DNA of 64,000 bases from Bactericera cockerelli (lineage: Eukaryota > Arthropoda > Insecta > Hemiptera > Triozidae): assembly GCA_024516035.1 (NCBI GenBank), contig CM044961.1:11653229-11717228 (forward strand), in the 5' to 3' direction. Under the pieces are notes generated by a model that did not search any database, had not been told where the DNA came from, and saw nothing but the letters and a program-made list of their open reading frames with translations. Below, piece after piece: positions 1-13,449 of this stretch. The position numbers and the translations under genes were made by a program. How positions within the stretch are numbered: the stretch's first letter is position 1; each line of letters opens with the position of its first letter.

Positions 1-761
1 AATCAGAACTATTATTCTAGGTAAGTACGTGCATAACAAAATTATAAGCCAATTTAAAATCGATAGGGGTGAAGTGCCCAGTAAGGTAACCACTCTAATA
101 TAATACGTTGATATTTTAACATTTTTAATAATCCTGGCTCACAGTAATCTTCTCAGTGCTGGATCGCGACCATTATGAGAGATTTCGGTTTATTTCCTCT
201 GTGCCTTTCTAAAAATTAATTGATTCATTGATCCAATTTTCGTAGGTAGTCACTTGGTGTTTTAAAACAATTAAAACTAAATAAAATCGGTGCCTAACTT
301 ATAAATAGGGCATCCTTCCTCTACTTCTTCTATTATAAAAAATTGGAGGCCAATAACTTTGAACTTGACAGTACCTAAATGATAGAGTCAAACACTTTGT
401 TGAATGTCAACATTAAATCGATTAATTTAAAAGTTTCAAAGCTACCTGTTTGAATGAAGTTCAAGGCGAGTTTTTTGCTTTTAATTTATTGTTATTAATT
501 TGTTGATGATTGTTCTATAAAAAAAAGTGTAAATTAATAAATTCTTTTTTTCAGCTTGTTATCGCCTATCTCATTTTTTTAGATCAGACTTGAGATTTTT
601 AAGAGGCTCAATGCTATTTGTGGAGTCTCAGATGGGAATGATAGACAAACGGCATTCGAAACTTGACTCCAAGTCTAACAAAACACTCAAGAATTCATAT
701 TAGAAAAAATACAAGATTCAAGAACTTTACAAATTACAATAAGTAGGTATCCTTAGTTTAT
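1..761. other. AT-rich stretch, no gene recognised
   Basis: I see no conserved coding segment, repeat head or RNA gene here. It is AT-rich with short homopolymer runs. Confidence 0.4.
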
Positions 762-1052
762 GCGAGCGATTAGCTCAATGGTTAAGCACTCTCTTGCCAT
801 GAGGAAGGTTTGATCCCCCACGCCGACAAAAAAATTGTAGGTAATTTGGTTACAGTTGTTTGTAAGGGATACCTTCCGGTGCGCTCGTGTTGACCCAGCA
901 CCTAAATGGGAAGTATTGTGTCACTGCTCGCCCATCAGAGGGGAGGCATACTACGGGATGGGCAAGCTACAATATAAGACCACAAGCGTTTATAGTTGCT
1001 CCTGAATCATGGCTATAAAATGAAAAAGGCTGTGAAACACTCACCTTTACAA
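762..1052 (+). repeat. SINE-A copy (tRNA-derived head)
   Basis: A tRNA-like head (box A GATTAGCTCAATGGTTAAG, then a degraded box B ending in CCCCCACGCCGACA) is followed by a body shared with copies at 8930, 36433, 43183 (minus) and 55541. The shared body words include GGGATACCTTCCGGTGCGC, GGCATACTACGGGATGGGCA and a 3' end GGCTGTGAAACACTCA. The common structure at many loci shows a retroposed family rather than a tRNA gene. Confidence 0.85.
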
Positions 1053-1217
1053 CAAAAAATACACTGCAAGTGTCGGCGTAAGACTAGAGAGTCCCATTTT
1101 GCTTTCAGTTTTAAAAAGTCTTATTTCTTGGTTCAACTTGTGAAAATAGAAGGTTTAGAGATAAAGCTGGAGACTTTACAGCAACGTCTGAGACTCTGAG
1201 ATAGTTTATCATAATCT

Positions 1218-1354
1218 GAGTAGCTCAGTAGCTTGTTCGATAAGGCGGTGGACTTGTAACCTGGAGGTCGGTAGTTCAAGTCCAGGGTTCAGCGTAGATT
1301 GAGTAGTTGTGATATCACAAAGTGATTAAAACAAATATAATAACTATTTTTTTA
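1218..1354 (+). repeat. SINE-B copy (tRNA-derived head)
   Basis: The head contains GATAAGGCGGTGGACTTGTA and CTGGAGGTCGGTAGTTCAAG (box B), followed by a short body with GTTGTGATATCACAAAGTG. The same order recurs at 19160, 30754 and 31499 on the plus strand, and at 38845, 41313 and 48346 on the minus strand. Confidence 0.85.
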
Positions 1355-1575
1355 AAAATTATCATAAGAAACAGTCACGGTCATTATTTAGTTTATTTCC
1401 GTGCTGAAGTACGGAGGATCATCTAGTTAAAAGTAAATTAAATTGCGTAGGTTTTGCTAATGACGTCACAATTAAATACCATCATGTTCCCTCCCATAAT
1501 ATATAATTATGACGATCCTTAACACTTTGTCTATATTTAGCCCATACAACTTTGAGTCTTTAGCACATTCCCATC

Positions 1576-1679
1576 ACTTGGGCAAAGATTCAAAGCCAAA
1601 GTGAGACTTGGGCAGAGATTCAAAACTAAAATTAGACATGGACAAAGATTCACGTCTAAAATTAGACTAGGAAAGAGTT
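1576..1679. repeat. 30-bp degenerate tandem array, about 3.5 units
   Basis: Units begin at 1576, 1606, 1636 and 1666 with exact 30-bp spacing. Each starts ACTTGGGCA or a close variant and continues with AAGATTCA. The last unit is partial. No reading frame of interest spans it. Confidence 0.75.
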
Positions 1680-3178
1680 ATATCTTTTCACTAGCCTGTT
1701 AGATGTTGAATAATTTTTGTACAGGGTCGCTCAAAAATAAGTGTAAATTTGTAAATGGTTCATTGAGAGTTCTCGTAAGATCGCTCACGTTCGGTAACGA
1801 TGGAAGAAACTTCATTTTCAAACCCTCACATCTAATTGATTACGTTTTCTGATCTCTTTTTCATGATTGAGGTTGTTTGGTTTTGCCACTAATACTTCCA
1901 TATTCCACGCTTGAATGCCCTAAATGTGCTTCCTAATGCCAACCCTTCTAAGGGAGCCAGTGATTTGTGAAACTATTTTTCGGCCTCACAAGGGTAGTAC
2001 CAGATCTGTTCAACCTCCGCCAACAAGACGCTGGCTCCCTGTGGGATGTTATTTTGCGGATTATAAGATCTATACTCAATGGGTACATAATTTTGTGTTA
2101 GTATTTAATGGAAGTTCTTGTGTCGAGCGAAATTTTACATTTCCTCTCGGTAAGGTTTCAGGATCAGTTTACATGATGGCTCAATTGAAAGTCCTCATAA
2201 AATAGATAATCACGGAAACTGACTTGCTAAGCCTGAAGCTCTCAGCCACTCTGTAAGCCAGATTCATCCGTTTCTCAACTTAGATATTCAATACACGTGC
2301 TGTCCAGTGGTGTAATTATACCCCGGAGTCTGGGCTTGGATTTCATCTCATCACTCTCGATCTCATCTCAATCCAGATGAGATGGACAGTGCCGAAGGGT
2401 GCAAGGGTTTTTCCCAAATAACTATTTTTGTTGTAGATATTTTGATATAATTATGTATATCATTCTATGACACCAAATTCGATCAACTCGAAGAGAACGT
2501 TCCTTCGCTTTTTTTTATATTTTTATTTTTTTTTAACCTGACTCGCTTTAACTCTATACGCATTTTAGCGAAGTTGAACTACATATAATTATGTGTACGT
2601 TGTGCTAAAAACCGTACGTCCTTTAGTGTATTTTAATTTGTGTCTTTTATAGTCTTTGTCAGATTCTATGGCTTGTAGATCACTTTTGAGCAACGGCAAC
2701 TTCCAAAGGGATCAAAGAACTTGGCAGTTGATTACTCGAATTCAATTCGTTGTTATACTGCCCAATGCTCATGAATTTCCATCCAAGAGAGGGTAAAATC
2801 TATATCTTGACTGATTTTCAATGTTAAAGTGACGTTGAGCAAAAAAACTCAAGTCGTTTAGTCAAACCGACCACACCAAGCGTCGACACTGGTAAGAAAT
2901 ACAAAATAGTAATCAGGAGATCTTGCCAGAGAAGATAGATGAACTTGAACATCCTTCTTGGTCTAAAATTACCATCCGTGTATTAAAAGTCAAGGTCATC
3001 TCTAATGGAAATCTTGGTCACACGAATGGATTCTGGCAGGCGATTTTGTAACCTAGCCATAGGCTGATGCAACCAAATTGAAGGAATTATTGGACCAAGT
3101 TCCTCAGGGCAGGGTCGAGATAGTCAATCTGGAAACTAGATAAAAGCGTGCCTTTCTACGAATGACAGGACTCCATGA
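1680..3178. other. Unassigned intergenic DNA
   Basis: The only open frames are short and lack recognisable motifs. A slightly GC-richer patch around 2250-2420 contains repeated ATCTCATCTC-like words but matches no family seen elsewhere in the window. Confidence 0.35.
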
Positions 3179-3362
3179 AGTGCCTTCATTGATGGAAAAT
3201 CCTTGCCCACTTTTAGCTAGTAGCCAGCATGAACAGCTTAAGTTCCTTCATTGATGGAAACTACTTGCCCACTTTTAGCTATTAGCCAGCATGAACAGCT
3301 TAAGTGCCTTCATTTATGGAAATTACTTGCCCACTTTTAGCTAGTAGCCAGCATGAACAGCT
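3179..3362. repeat. 62-bp tandem repeat, three copies
   Basis: Three copies start at 3179, 3241 and 3303. Each contains CTTGCCCACTTTTAGCTA followed by GCCAGCATGAACAGCTT. They differ at only a few positions, so the amplification is recent. The period is not a multiple of three and no conserved frame runs through it. Confidence 0.9.
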
Positions 3363-6200
3363 TGACCCTGCCATTAGTAATTGTTGCTTTCATGGACAAT
3401 TTTACAATAGTATTTCATTTCAACCCCTGTCAGGAAAGTAAGTACCAACAGAGTCTCATTCCAGAAAGCACTCTTAATCTGAAAATCCCCAAATATCCAT
3501 TTCAACTGTCAAATTTCATTCAAATAATAATACTCTCTGAAAGCATCATTTAAAAAAAGTTTGATTGTTGACAGGGAAATTTGAAGATTTTGAGAGTGAG
3601 GGTGCCTTCTGAAACGAGTCACTGATCTTCTAGGATACTTTTGATAAATTGAGAAGCAAAGAGTCTATCCTAAACTTTGATGAAGCTGACTTTCTAAGTC
3701 ATGAAGAACAATTGATTTGGAAGTGAGGTGGTATGCATACATTGCATACCTGTCAATTAGGTGTCTACTGCCTCTTGACTTCAAGAATAGTAGTAGAACT
3801 TCTGAGAAAAGCTGACCTATAAAATAACTAATGAAAACGTATTTCCAAGATTCGATGAAAAACTTTTTTCGAGCCCAATAGTAGATCCTGATCTCCAAGA
3901 ATATTCTCCATTCACACACGTGTGTATACCAAGAGGTCATTTGATTTTGCTCTGCAAGGCCTATAACTTCAGTCCAATTCAAAATGTTCTTCTTATATTA
4001 TTAAAAAAAAAGAACTGGATTAACCTCCTGTGTTAAACTCTTATTTTCATCGGATGAACTCTCAATTTCATAAACAAGTTTCTTCTTCTTTCAAACTTCG
4101 AGTTTTCATGACCATCAATATTAACAAATCATCATCACTTTCATCAGTAAAATTTCATTTTTATTGCTTGGTCGGACCCAAAATTATTCACTTTTTCAAT
4201 ATGAAGGGGATTAATAATCATGTTACTTCGGTCTAAGATGCTACGCGCTGAATGACTGTAATAAATGGAATGATGCATTCAGTGAAATTGCTTCAGGCAA
4301 TTTATTTTGGACTTGATTGGACTGAAGGATGTTCTGGTCAGACCACTTAAACCACTTTTATTTTCTAGAAAGAAAGAATTCGCTTCCTTCTAGTAGGAGA
4401 CTATCTTTAAACACGTGTTTATCTGGCTTTGTTTGTATTTTAGTTTTTAGGCTGAAGGTTTGAAATTGGGCAATCAGTGGCATTATGTAACAATGTATGA
4501 ATTACCAAAATTTCAAGTGTTTGTTTTAGAATTTGGATTCGGCACTTCTGGTGCTTGTATGGATTTCAAAATGTTTTTGTTAGAGTGGTTCATAATTTTT
4601 GTGTCCTATCTAGGTTTGAAATGCATTTGACAATCATTGTCAGATAGGACAGAGCACTGATTGTATGTATAGATTAGCAAATGTTTTTGTTGAAGTGGTC
4701 CATCACTTTGTGTCCTATCTTTTTTTTAATGATATTTATTTACAGAGGAGGCTTAACAATCAGAGTCCTTGCTCCTTGTCCTATCTTTTAAGTTGAAGTG
4801 GTTGAAGGTATAATGGTGTCAAGCGAGATTTGTATGATTGTAATGCGTGCTTCACTATGTAGAGTTGTAAGTATTTGTTTGGTGAAGTGAATTCTGAGCC
4901 ACCCATGTTTGTTAACTAGTGGCATTGATTAGCTTTGGAATAGCCTTAAATCTAATATAAGGAATGTTCTATTCCATATAATAGAATTTAGTTGGTTCTA
5001 TAAGAGCACCCTTATCTCTTTATTACAAATGGTCGTCTTGGTTGTAATAATACTGGCTGATATCGGGTAAAAACTTTCCATCTATCACAGATCTCCATAA
5101 AAAACTGAGATTTCTGAAAAGTTCTTGAATGCTTTCAGCTATTAGCCCCCATGAATATCTGGCCAGCCGTAAGTAAGAGCTCTGTGAGTTCTGTGCCATT
5201 GCTGAAACATTGTGAATCTTGCACTCCGATGCTCTGAGTTAGAATCTGGGTGAAGTAGAAGATTTTTCTTTTTGTTGGATGATGAAGTACATTCAACCTC
5301 TTGAGGAGTTGATGACAACTGATTACTTAGCAAGGATTTAGCGATCCAGTGTGTCTTGGCATTCTATGTAGGTATTAGGATACCGATCACAGTAGCAGAA
5401 TCAATAAGGCAGTCGTTCAAGTACCAAAGCAAAACACATATATTTTTATTAGATATTATATATAGTTTAAAAAGTGATCATTGTGCAAATAAAATATAGT
5501 ATGTGCAATAAAAAGCAATATCTATCAACTCCATATTAGCCTTAGCAACAGTAATATTCTTTATCAAAGATGAAAAGATCATCAACTTGTTAAGACATTG
5601 TCAGATTGGTATTTCTATTTATGTACCATTACAATCTTATTCGATTCTTCATTCATATAAGAGAATCTCTGAGATAATAAATAGATATATATTCACAAAG
5701 GTCAGCCATGTGTTGATTAATACAAATTATATTTATTAATTTTATTATTGAAAGTTGTTGAACGTAGGTACTAGGTGTTATTTAGGTATTGAATGCAAGT
5801 ATAATAATTATTGAAATATTATTTCATCTATCATATTAAAATACGTATTGTATAAAATGACATAAGCATTTTGAGAGCCTTCCACAAAAGACACTTTTGC
5901 CTGGAGTGTTGTTAATAAAATAAATAAAATTTAGAACGCCCATTTGGCATTGATATGTGATGGTTTTTCTTACTGACATTTTTTTAATGCATAAGATTAA
6001 TATTTTTTTCAATACCTATTGACATTTTATAATTGGAAAAGGTTTGAAAAGATCGACTTTAAAGCTTTTACTTGCAAGAGTCAAGGCTGTCAGGAATATT
6101 TCACTTTTCTGCAATAACTATTTTCTGACGTATTTATTTTGTGACCTGAATGCTTCAATGGATTACTTTAGATACACACGAGTTTCATTAGAACAGATTA
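3363..6200. other. Unassigned intergenic DNA
   Basis: AT-rich sequence without recognisable genes or copies of the main repeat families. The longest open stretch (about 3665-3982, minus) has low-complexity hydrophobic composition and no splice-flanked context. Confidence 0.35.
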
Positions 6201-6357
6201 TATCGCACACCTAGTGCAAAAGGTATGTAACTCAAAAAAATCGATTGGGAAAGAAAATTCTCAAAAATCATAAAAATAATAATAATAAACGATTTTAATC
6301 GCTTACTGAAAAATCGTCTTTTTTGAGTTACATACCTTTTGCACTAGGTGTGCGATA
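6201..6357. mobile_element. Small TIR element (MITE), 157 bp
   Basis: The left end TATCGCACACCTAGTGCAAA is the reverse complement of the right end, and the match continues through about 38 bp (to GTATGTAACTCAAAAAA). The centre holds an (ATA)n run and ATCGATT/AATCG words. TA dinucleotides at the ends fit a Tc1/mariner-type target, but no transposase is present. Confidence 0.8.
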
Positions 6358-8500
6358 TGTGAATTTCATATTGATTAACTGTGTCAAAACCATTCTTCAA
6401 ATAAATAACATGAAATTTTGGTTTACCGGGAAACCAAATTTAGATAGCGTGACTGGACACTCTGCAAACATCGTGATTATAAAGTGGCCGTATGGGCTTA
6501 TTTTTGGCCCACTGCCAATCTTCTAAAAAAAAAAAAAAAAAAAAAAACATCGTGATTCGATAGCTAGGTTGAATATCATAGCTGATGTAAGAGTTTTTCC
6601 TAGGTTCCATAAACACATGCGCTAGTAGCCATGTCAGGCCAAATTAATAAAATAACACACAACCCGGTGATGCCCTTAAAAGTGTTGGCGCCAGGACATC
6701 AGTTATCATGCAGCTGTAAAAAATGGAAGTGAGAGTGCCAGCACCGAACAACCTCAACAATGAGGAATAGGTTTGACAATGCCAACCCCAATTAGGTTTT
6801 GGGAAAGCCAAGAAGACGACTAAAAAAGACATTGGGCAAATAAAAACTTCTGACGGCAGATAATGATGTGGGCACAAAATTGCCGCAGGGTTTCACCACC
6901 CTACAACCTTGATATTCTTAACTTTAAACCAGATTATTTCCTCTCTAAGGTCAACCGGACTAGCATGTACTGACAAAGGTTATCAGATCCGCTTTGGTGC
7001 AAGCGTACATACATGATCTAAATGATAAACCATTCCGACGCATGTCCGACAGTACAAACTATTCTAGAAGTTAGTAATAGTTGTTGTTTTTGGTGTTGCT
7101 GTTTGTTGTTCTTGTTGCTGTTGTTGTTATTCAGTTATTGTATATTTGTAGTAATGGCAATCCTACCATTTACACTTTCTTCAATTTACCTCTCGTGTGT
7201 AAGAACTGTTAGGGTGCCATGAGCTCCTAACAGTAAATTGCCTTTGAAATTTATCGTAATGGTCCAATGTAAATTCGAACAACATTATTAATATGTGTTT
7301 AGCTGAGGAATGTAGTAATCAATGGTTGGACTTGATACTGCCTGGCTAGGCATGAAAATTGAGTTTTTAAAAATATTCAGTTAATAAGTAACAAACTTTT
7401 AACGCTTTGAATGGTCGTGTTCAGTGGAAATGGTGTCAAGACACGTCCAATGAACGAGACTAGAATAAGATTCCCAAAATTAATTTAATAATATCTAACC
7501 AACACAGAAATGTTTTTATATAACTTTTAGACCAAGAAATCAATCTTAGAGATGATAAATTTTGTAAGGTAAAAAAGTCCATGCCCTTTCTATATTCCAA
7601 ATAAGACATGGCAATTCAAATTAAACCTGTTTTAGCCTTTTAATTAAGCATTAATACAATTGATCAACTTGATGAATCCGTGTTTTCAATGTTGGTATTT
7701 TTCAACCATGTCGAATTCTTTCCATGTACGACTATTAGGTATAGGGTATTCCGCCCATACAGTCGTTTCTTTGAATTTAATCGGTCTGAATCACAGCAAG
7801 GGTTAACACCATTTCACAACCAACATATCGGTAATTTTAAGGTTAGGTTCTGGGGGATTTCTGGTCTCACACATAGTCGGGTGGTTTTGCGAAGTGCTCA
7901 CTGGCAGTAAGCCAACAGTGAGTAGCGAATTAGAACGGGCCAGCTCCAGGTCATAGGGGGGTAGAGCCACAGCGTGTGCACTACCTAAAGTAGAGTAGTT
8001 TGGCGCAGCCATGCAGTTGGAGGTTCTCTTTCGGTGTCCATACGGGGGGTATAAATCGTCACTCTTGACAGGCAAGGGTGAACCACCACACATTTAAACT
8101 GGTTACTGGGCCATTATGAATATGTATGCAGTCAGAACTAGTGTATGGATTTCGTGATAACGTTTGAACAATGTGTGGGTTGATGCCGTTTTTTTAGCAT
8201 ACCATTTCCATGCAAACTCATGCTGATTTTCTAGATTTTTAACGTTTTGATTATGCTGTAAGTTAACGTGTGTATAAGATATTGAGATATGTTCGTTGAC
8301 TTGATGATAATATCAAGCCGCTTGTTTATGGTTCGATGCCAGAGCGAGATATTGGATTTTCAAAGCAGGTCATGTGCCACAGAAAGAGCTTGGGTCGGCC
8401 CACACGTGGACTATGAGTTGTTGAGGAAAAGGTGATGAAGTGCGGATTGGTTTGAAATTAATGTTGTTTTCCTAATGTATGTAACTATAATATGTATTTA
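6358..8500. other. Unassigned DNA with poly-A and TTG-rich tracts
   Basis: A pure A run lies at 6525-6547 and a TTG/TTC-rich tract at 7080-7135. A GC-richer segment at 7850-8095 has a 96-codon open frame on the minus strand, but no motif or splice context supports a gene. Confidence 0.35.
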
Positions 8501-8652
8501 TAATAATAACACTCTTTAGTGCAGGAAGGTGCTCAAAACATTTTCTACCACCTAACAGAGTCTTATTATTATACGGTCACAAAATCAAATTAATGAGGAG
8601 AAATTCGTACCAATGGATACCTACGCTACCTAAATTACCCAACTAGCGCGTC
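8501..8652 (-). repeat. SINE-C copy, minus orientation
   Basis: Read on the minus strand it runs from a degraded tRNA-like head (GCGCTAGTT) through GTGACC, ATAATAATAAGACTCTG and the 3' end CACTAAAGAGTGTTATTATTA. SINE-C copies at 13883 and 57648 show the intact version. Confidence 0.75.
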
Positions 8653-8929
8653 AGAATGAAGCAAGCAATGTTAAATAAATCTATTTCCTGAAAAGTACAG
8701 TCAGTTCTTAAAGATATCTAGACTAAAATAAGCATGAAATTTGATTTATAATAAACATTATTATTAATCAATTTTTTAAATAGTTAGAGGATGTGCGCAA
8801 ATTATCTCTTTGAAGCAAACATCGATAGTGGATGTGCAAAGATCACTTTTTTGCAATACATAATTATGTTTAAAATAAAATCGAGATACAAGACAGTAAC
8901 TTTGCAGCAAATTTCTTTAAAACTGACAG

Positions 8930-9215
8930 TGAATAAGTAGTTAAGCAATCGCTTGTCATGCGGAAGGTCCCGGCTTTGATCCCCCGAGCCAACAAAAAAA
9001 TTTGTATTCTAAATTCGGTTACAATTGTTTGTAAGGGATACCTTCCGGTGCGCTAATGTTGACCCAACACTTAAATGGGAAGTATTGTGTCACTTCTCGC
9101 CCATCAGAGAGACATACTACGGGATGGGCAAGCTACAACACAGACCACAAGCGCCTACAGTAGCTCCTGTTTCATAGCTACGATATAAAAAAGGCCGTGA
9201 AACACTCTACTTAAA
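8930..9215 (+). repeat. SINE-A copy
   Basis: The head is degraded (AGTTAAGCAATCGCTTGTCA, box B region GGCTTTGATCCCCCGAGCC). The body matches the SINE-A copy at 762, including GGGATACCTTCCGGTGCGCT and GGGATGGGCAAGCTACAACA. A short SINE-F 3' fragment (GCGACGTTAAACCCAAA) follows at about 9237. Confidence 0.85.
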
Positions 9216-11644
9216 AAAAAACAAAGTCTACAGGAGAGCGACGTTAAACCCAAAATTAAAAAAAATAAAAAATAAAAAAAAAGATAGAGGCCATCACTTC
9301 CCCAGTTGTAACCAAGTTGGTTACAACAATAACAACAACGACCAGGAACAGAGTTTCAAAGGCCTTCACCTTGATGACTGATGTGGGGTGGATTTTCCAC
9401 AGAACAAATCATCCAAAAACCACCGCCCCTTATTACCTGCATTAAAATCTTTGTCAAGATATCTAATGGTCGTAATATGTACTTAAATGGAAATACACAT
9501 GTAACATTTATTGTACATATCTTACCTATATGCTGGCTTGCTAGTAGGTACTAAGAATAATTAGGTAACTACATCAAACATTTTTTGGTCTCCCATCTCT
9601 ACGAATAAATATTTATCATTAAATATTCCCAATTAATAAAAAAAGATATTCTGTTCGTTTCCTTATGAATTTGCCCTTTTTTATCCCAACTCGAGATATT
9701 ATGTAAATTTCATTTCATTTCATAAAGCCAAGTCTTCTTATAGGTTTGGGTTGCCCATACACCTCAGCAACATTAGGCCCTATGTGTGTGATTGTACATG
9801 ATTACTACACATTATTATGAAATATTTGCCATCTTTATTACCTACAATCTACTCATAATAAACTACAGCCAAGAGTTGTTTTTTATGAACGAGTGAGGCC
9901 TTTTCATAAATACCTAAGAATTCAAGATAGAACATTTCCGTCTTGGGTGACAGAAAAAACGTTTCCATTTCCAATATCAATAATTAGAAATCATCCTTAA
10001 AGGTCCTTTGAGCTTTTGCATGATGAAATAAAAAAGGTGAAGGAATTACAAAAATGTTAGGTATTTACCTACAAAAGTTGAGTAAATCTTAATCAAGGGT
10101 GACGAGAAATGCGATAATCTCTACCGCATTCTTAGATTAGATCAGATATCATTCAGAATTTAAATCCGTTAAGAAACGCTGGATAAAGGTAGGGTAGATA
10201 AATGAAAACTTACTATTTATCTGATCTTGAAGTCTGTTAGAAAGATGGTGACTCATTCAGTCCAGGAAATTCCTACACTGATTTCTCCATACATAACTTT
10301 TTATTTCATTTAATAACAGCAAATTTCTTGTTCTGTGTTTTCCAACATGACCGTCCCATGTGGGATGGTTGGCATCATGACTCTGCTAGATTATTGACAA
10401 ACACGGACAAACTTGAAGAACATGTTTATGTCTGTGGGATTTTTTTATTGGCTTATTTTGTTCGATGTCGTTAAATATCCACCTCTAATTGATGATGAAT
10501 TTGATGGGAGTAAACTCCTTTTATGTAAACACAAGTCATACGTATATCTTATAAGTCATATAAGAAGATGCTATCAGTCATGTTATCATGTAAGTATATG
10601 TTATAATTCATATAAGTAAATGATAGTAATAATATCTTCTGAGTATACTGAGATAACTCAAAACATTGATGTTATGTCCACAGAGACTGAAATAAATCCA
10701 AACGTAACACAGGGTGTACTCCAATAATATTTCAAAAGATATGATGACATTTTATAATGAATATGAATTACCTATGAGACTTCTATCAGATTTGGATAAG
10801 AGAGACTTCTTGTAAAAAAAAGAGAAGATTGCATACTTAATTTTTAATAAAAATAAACGAATAGTTATAATATTAAAATGATTCTCATAATGTCACAAGC
10901 ATATTGTATGTTTAATACTTTATTCTCGAAAATAAATCTATACTAGATATACTTATAATTCTGAGTTTGGCATAAATATTAGGCTTGTTGCCAATTCGAA
11001 AAACCAATGATGCCAATGATTAAAATAATCAATAGAACATGATATTTGGATTTTTATATTTAAAAAAAGCAACTTGATTGACCTAATCAATCTCGTCCTT
11101 TCAAATTAGACAGATTCAAAGTCGTTTCTGATAGTGCAAAATTTCAACTTCCTATGCAGGCATGTAGCTGCTGCCAATACGGTCCTTATCAGAAAAGTGG
11201 TTAAATTTTTTAATATTTGATTCATAAATGAAATTTTCTGACCTGACGGGGCCACTATGTGACCTAAAAATTTAAAAGATGCCGTCTGATATTTTGGATT
11301 TTTAAACCCATCGAGTTTGGTATATCGCATGAAAGGTCTTGGTGACCAGATTTTTGATATACCATTACAATTTGGAATACAGAATCTAAGTGAGGTCTAC
11401 AGTATAATACTTTTGCCTTAGCCAAAGTAGTATGAGAGGTCTGGGATAGCCTTATAGCTTCCAATCCAGGTGTCTATGTGCTCTATGAGTAAGGCGAGCA
11501 ATAGTCTAAGCTCACATCAAGGTTTGCCATTGCAACTGTCTCCCTGTCTGACCGGATCATTTATCAAAATTAAATACTTCACCTTGTGGGGTGAGTGCGG
11601 CTGATAAGACCAGATTTCACGAGAAAAAAAAATCACGAGAAACT
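9216..11644. other. Unassigned intergenic DNA
   Basis: AT-rich, with A-rich runs near 9250-9285. No gene is recognised. Short frames near 11106-11464 (minus) were inspected and not accepted. Confidence 0.35.
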
Positions 11645-11856
11645 GTCCCGGTAGCTTAGTGGTAAAGGCGGCACTCTGTGAATCCAGAGATTCCAGAGGT
11701 CGTGGGTTCGAAACCCAGCCGGGACATGACAAATTATCCTCCCATTTGGGATTTTTACCACGTCGTAATAATGCGTCTTGGGCTTACTTCTGGAATAATG
11801 GGACTCAATAGTCCTAATCGGGCAGTATGAATAAGGCGATATTATTATTATTTTAT
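11645..11856 (+). repeat. SINE-D copy
   Basis: The tRNA-like head has box A GTAGCTTAGTGGTAAAGGC and box B GTGGGTTCGAAACCCAGC. The body is CCTCCCATTTGGGATTTTTA ... GTCTTGGGCTTAC. The 3' end is AATAAGGCGATATTATTATT, so the tail is an ATT/TAA microsatellite. Copies at 13219, 44598 and 56370 match. Confidence 0.88.
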
Positions 11857-12217
11857 TTTTTAAATCGGAGAAGAAAAATATTACTTTTTTTCCAAAAACC
11901 AACACAATACTTCCGACTCTAGAGTTTTATCATACTCGGAAGAAAAAACATATCTCACCTCCTGAATAGGATTTCTAAGACCTGCGAATCCTGCACTTCT
12001 TTTGGTATTCGAGCTATTCAAACGAATTGTGTGTTTTTGAAATGTACTACACTTGTTTTATATCATCCATACCCTCTAATTGTTATTTTAATTACATTGT
12101 ATCTATACTCAATTAAATAAAGAGGTGCTTTGTTAAACTGTTGGCATAATGGGACTCTTGCACTGACAGTCTAAATAAAGCACTACTTATAGTATATACA
12201 CATTACGTAGTGCGTAC

Positions 12218-12376
12218 TTTTTTTTTCTAAAGCTTTATTAGGAGGACAAAGTACAAAGGTAACAGTATAAAATTAAGAAAAGAAAAGAAAAAAAAAAAAC
12301 AAACAAATGACAAAAAAAAACAATAATGTCCTAAAGGGCGGTGTTATTGCCTGTGGCAATCTCTTCCACCCAAACC
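12218..12376 (-). repeat. G-type retroelement 3' end, minus orientation
   Basis: On the minus strand it reads GGGTGGAAGAGATTGCCACA, a short hairpin (ATTGCC/GGCAAT), CCGCCCTTTAGGACATTA, an A/T-rich body and a terminus CCTAATAAAGCTTTAGAAA. The same 5' boundary recurs at 25725, 58727 and 60334 (plus), and 33525 and 41438 (minus). The hairpin plus CCGCC(C)TTT word resembles 3' ends of RTE-type LINEs in insects. That comparison is from general knowledge, not a search. Confidence 0.75.
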
Positions 12377-13218
12377 TTTTGTGACAGGACCTTCTCGACA
12401 GGTGTTATTAGTATCTTTTTATGTGTAATTTTAATTGCCTCATGTATTCTTCAAAGAAAATAATACTCTTTCTGAAAAAAGAAAAGAAAAAATCTGACCC
12501 AGGGGCAAGGACTCTGGATGTTACAGACCTCTCTTTAAATAAATATTCATAAATAAATAAAAAAGTTTCACAACCTAACACGAGGCGCCACATTTTATAA
12601 ATCTTTAAAGTTGTACATATTATGTACGTGACTGTTCTATGTTATGTTATACATAATAATAATAGTTTTATTGAGTATTTCCTCGCCACAAATGAGGCCG
12701 CACTTAGTCATAACTGATTTTACCAGAGACTTTGCGTGGAGCCGTGGACCTATGATCGACATTTCTGATTTCATTAGCAAGCTATAAATCTATACCATTT
12801 CTGGACCAAGAACCAATTTAGGAACCTATAAAATCTTGTCGCCATTTCCGCGTTACCCTTGAAACATCTCCAGAGAACTTTCTTGTTCTGGCTCTGTATG
12901 TGCTATAGAATGTATGACTGCCATGGAAGCTTCGGTTTGCTAGTTCAATACCTTCAAAAACCCAGATTTCTTATGTCAATCACTGTAGACAAGATGACAG
13001 GCCGAAAAGCCATGGGATTAAAACGCAAATAAATTAATAATCCAAGAATTTCAATACAAATAACCCAAGGAAAAGTCCAGTCAAACTAGCAGGAAAATGT
13101 CCCCGAACATGCAAAAATTTGGAACTCTCTGAAATTTTGATATGTTGTTCGGTACTGTCCAGTTGGTATTGACCAAATTTTCCAACAAAAGTGAGTACCA
13201 CTAAGCTACCGGAACAGT
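12377..13218. other. Unassigned intergenic DNA
   Basis: No recognisable gene or repeat family. There are A-rich tracts near 12470-12490 and a short ATA run near 12655. Confidence 0.35.
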
Positions 13219-13449
13219 CTGTCTCGGTAGCTCAGTGGTAAAGGCGGCACTCTGCGAATCCAAAGATTCCAGAGTTCGTGGGTTCGAAACTCAGCCTGAC
13301 AAGTTTAATAACTTTTCAGCGGCGAAACTGACAAGTTATCCTCCCATTTGGGATTCTTACCACATAATGATATGTCTTGGGCTAAATGCTGAAATAATGG
13401 GACTTTAACCGTCCTAATCAGGCAGTATAAATAAGGCGGTATTATTACT
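13219..13449 (+). repeat. SINE-D copy
   Basis: It has box A GGTAGCTCAGTGGTAAAGGC, box B GTGGGTTCGAAACTCAGCC and the family body and tail (AATAAGGCGGTATTATTA). About 25 bases following the head look locally duplicated relative to the copy at 11645 (CTGACAAG occurs twice). Confidence 0.87.

Noticed and set aside
3179..3362. CRISPR-like array of three 62-bp units
   Set aside because: The units are contiguous without distinct spacers, and the DNA is eukaryotic.
3665..3982. 105-codon minus-strand frame
   Set aside because: AT-rich, hydrophobic, without motif, splice sites or repeats of known families.
11106..11464. Minus-strand frame with FLGHIVAPSGQK, reminiscent of Ty3/gypsy RT
   Set aside because: Only this short word is similar. 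No RT motifs, protease or integrase were found in any frame around it.
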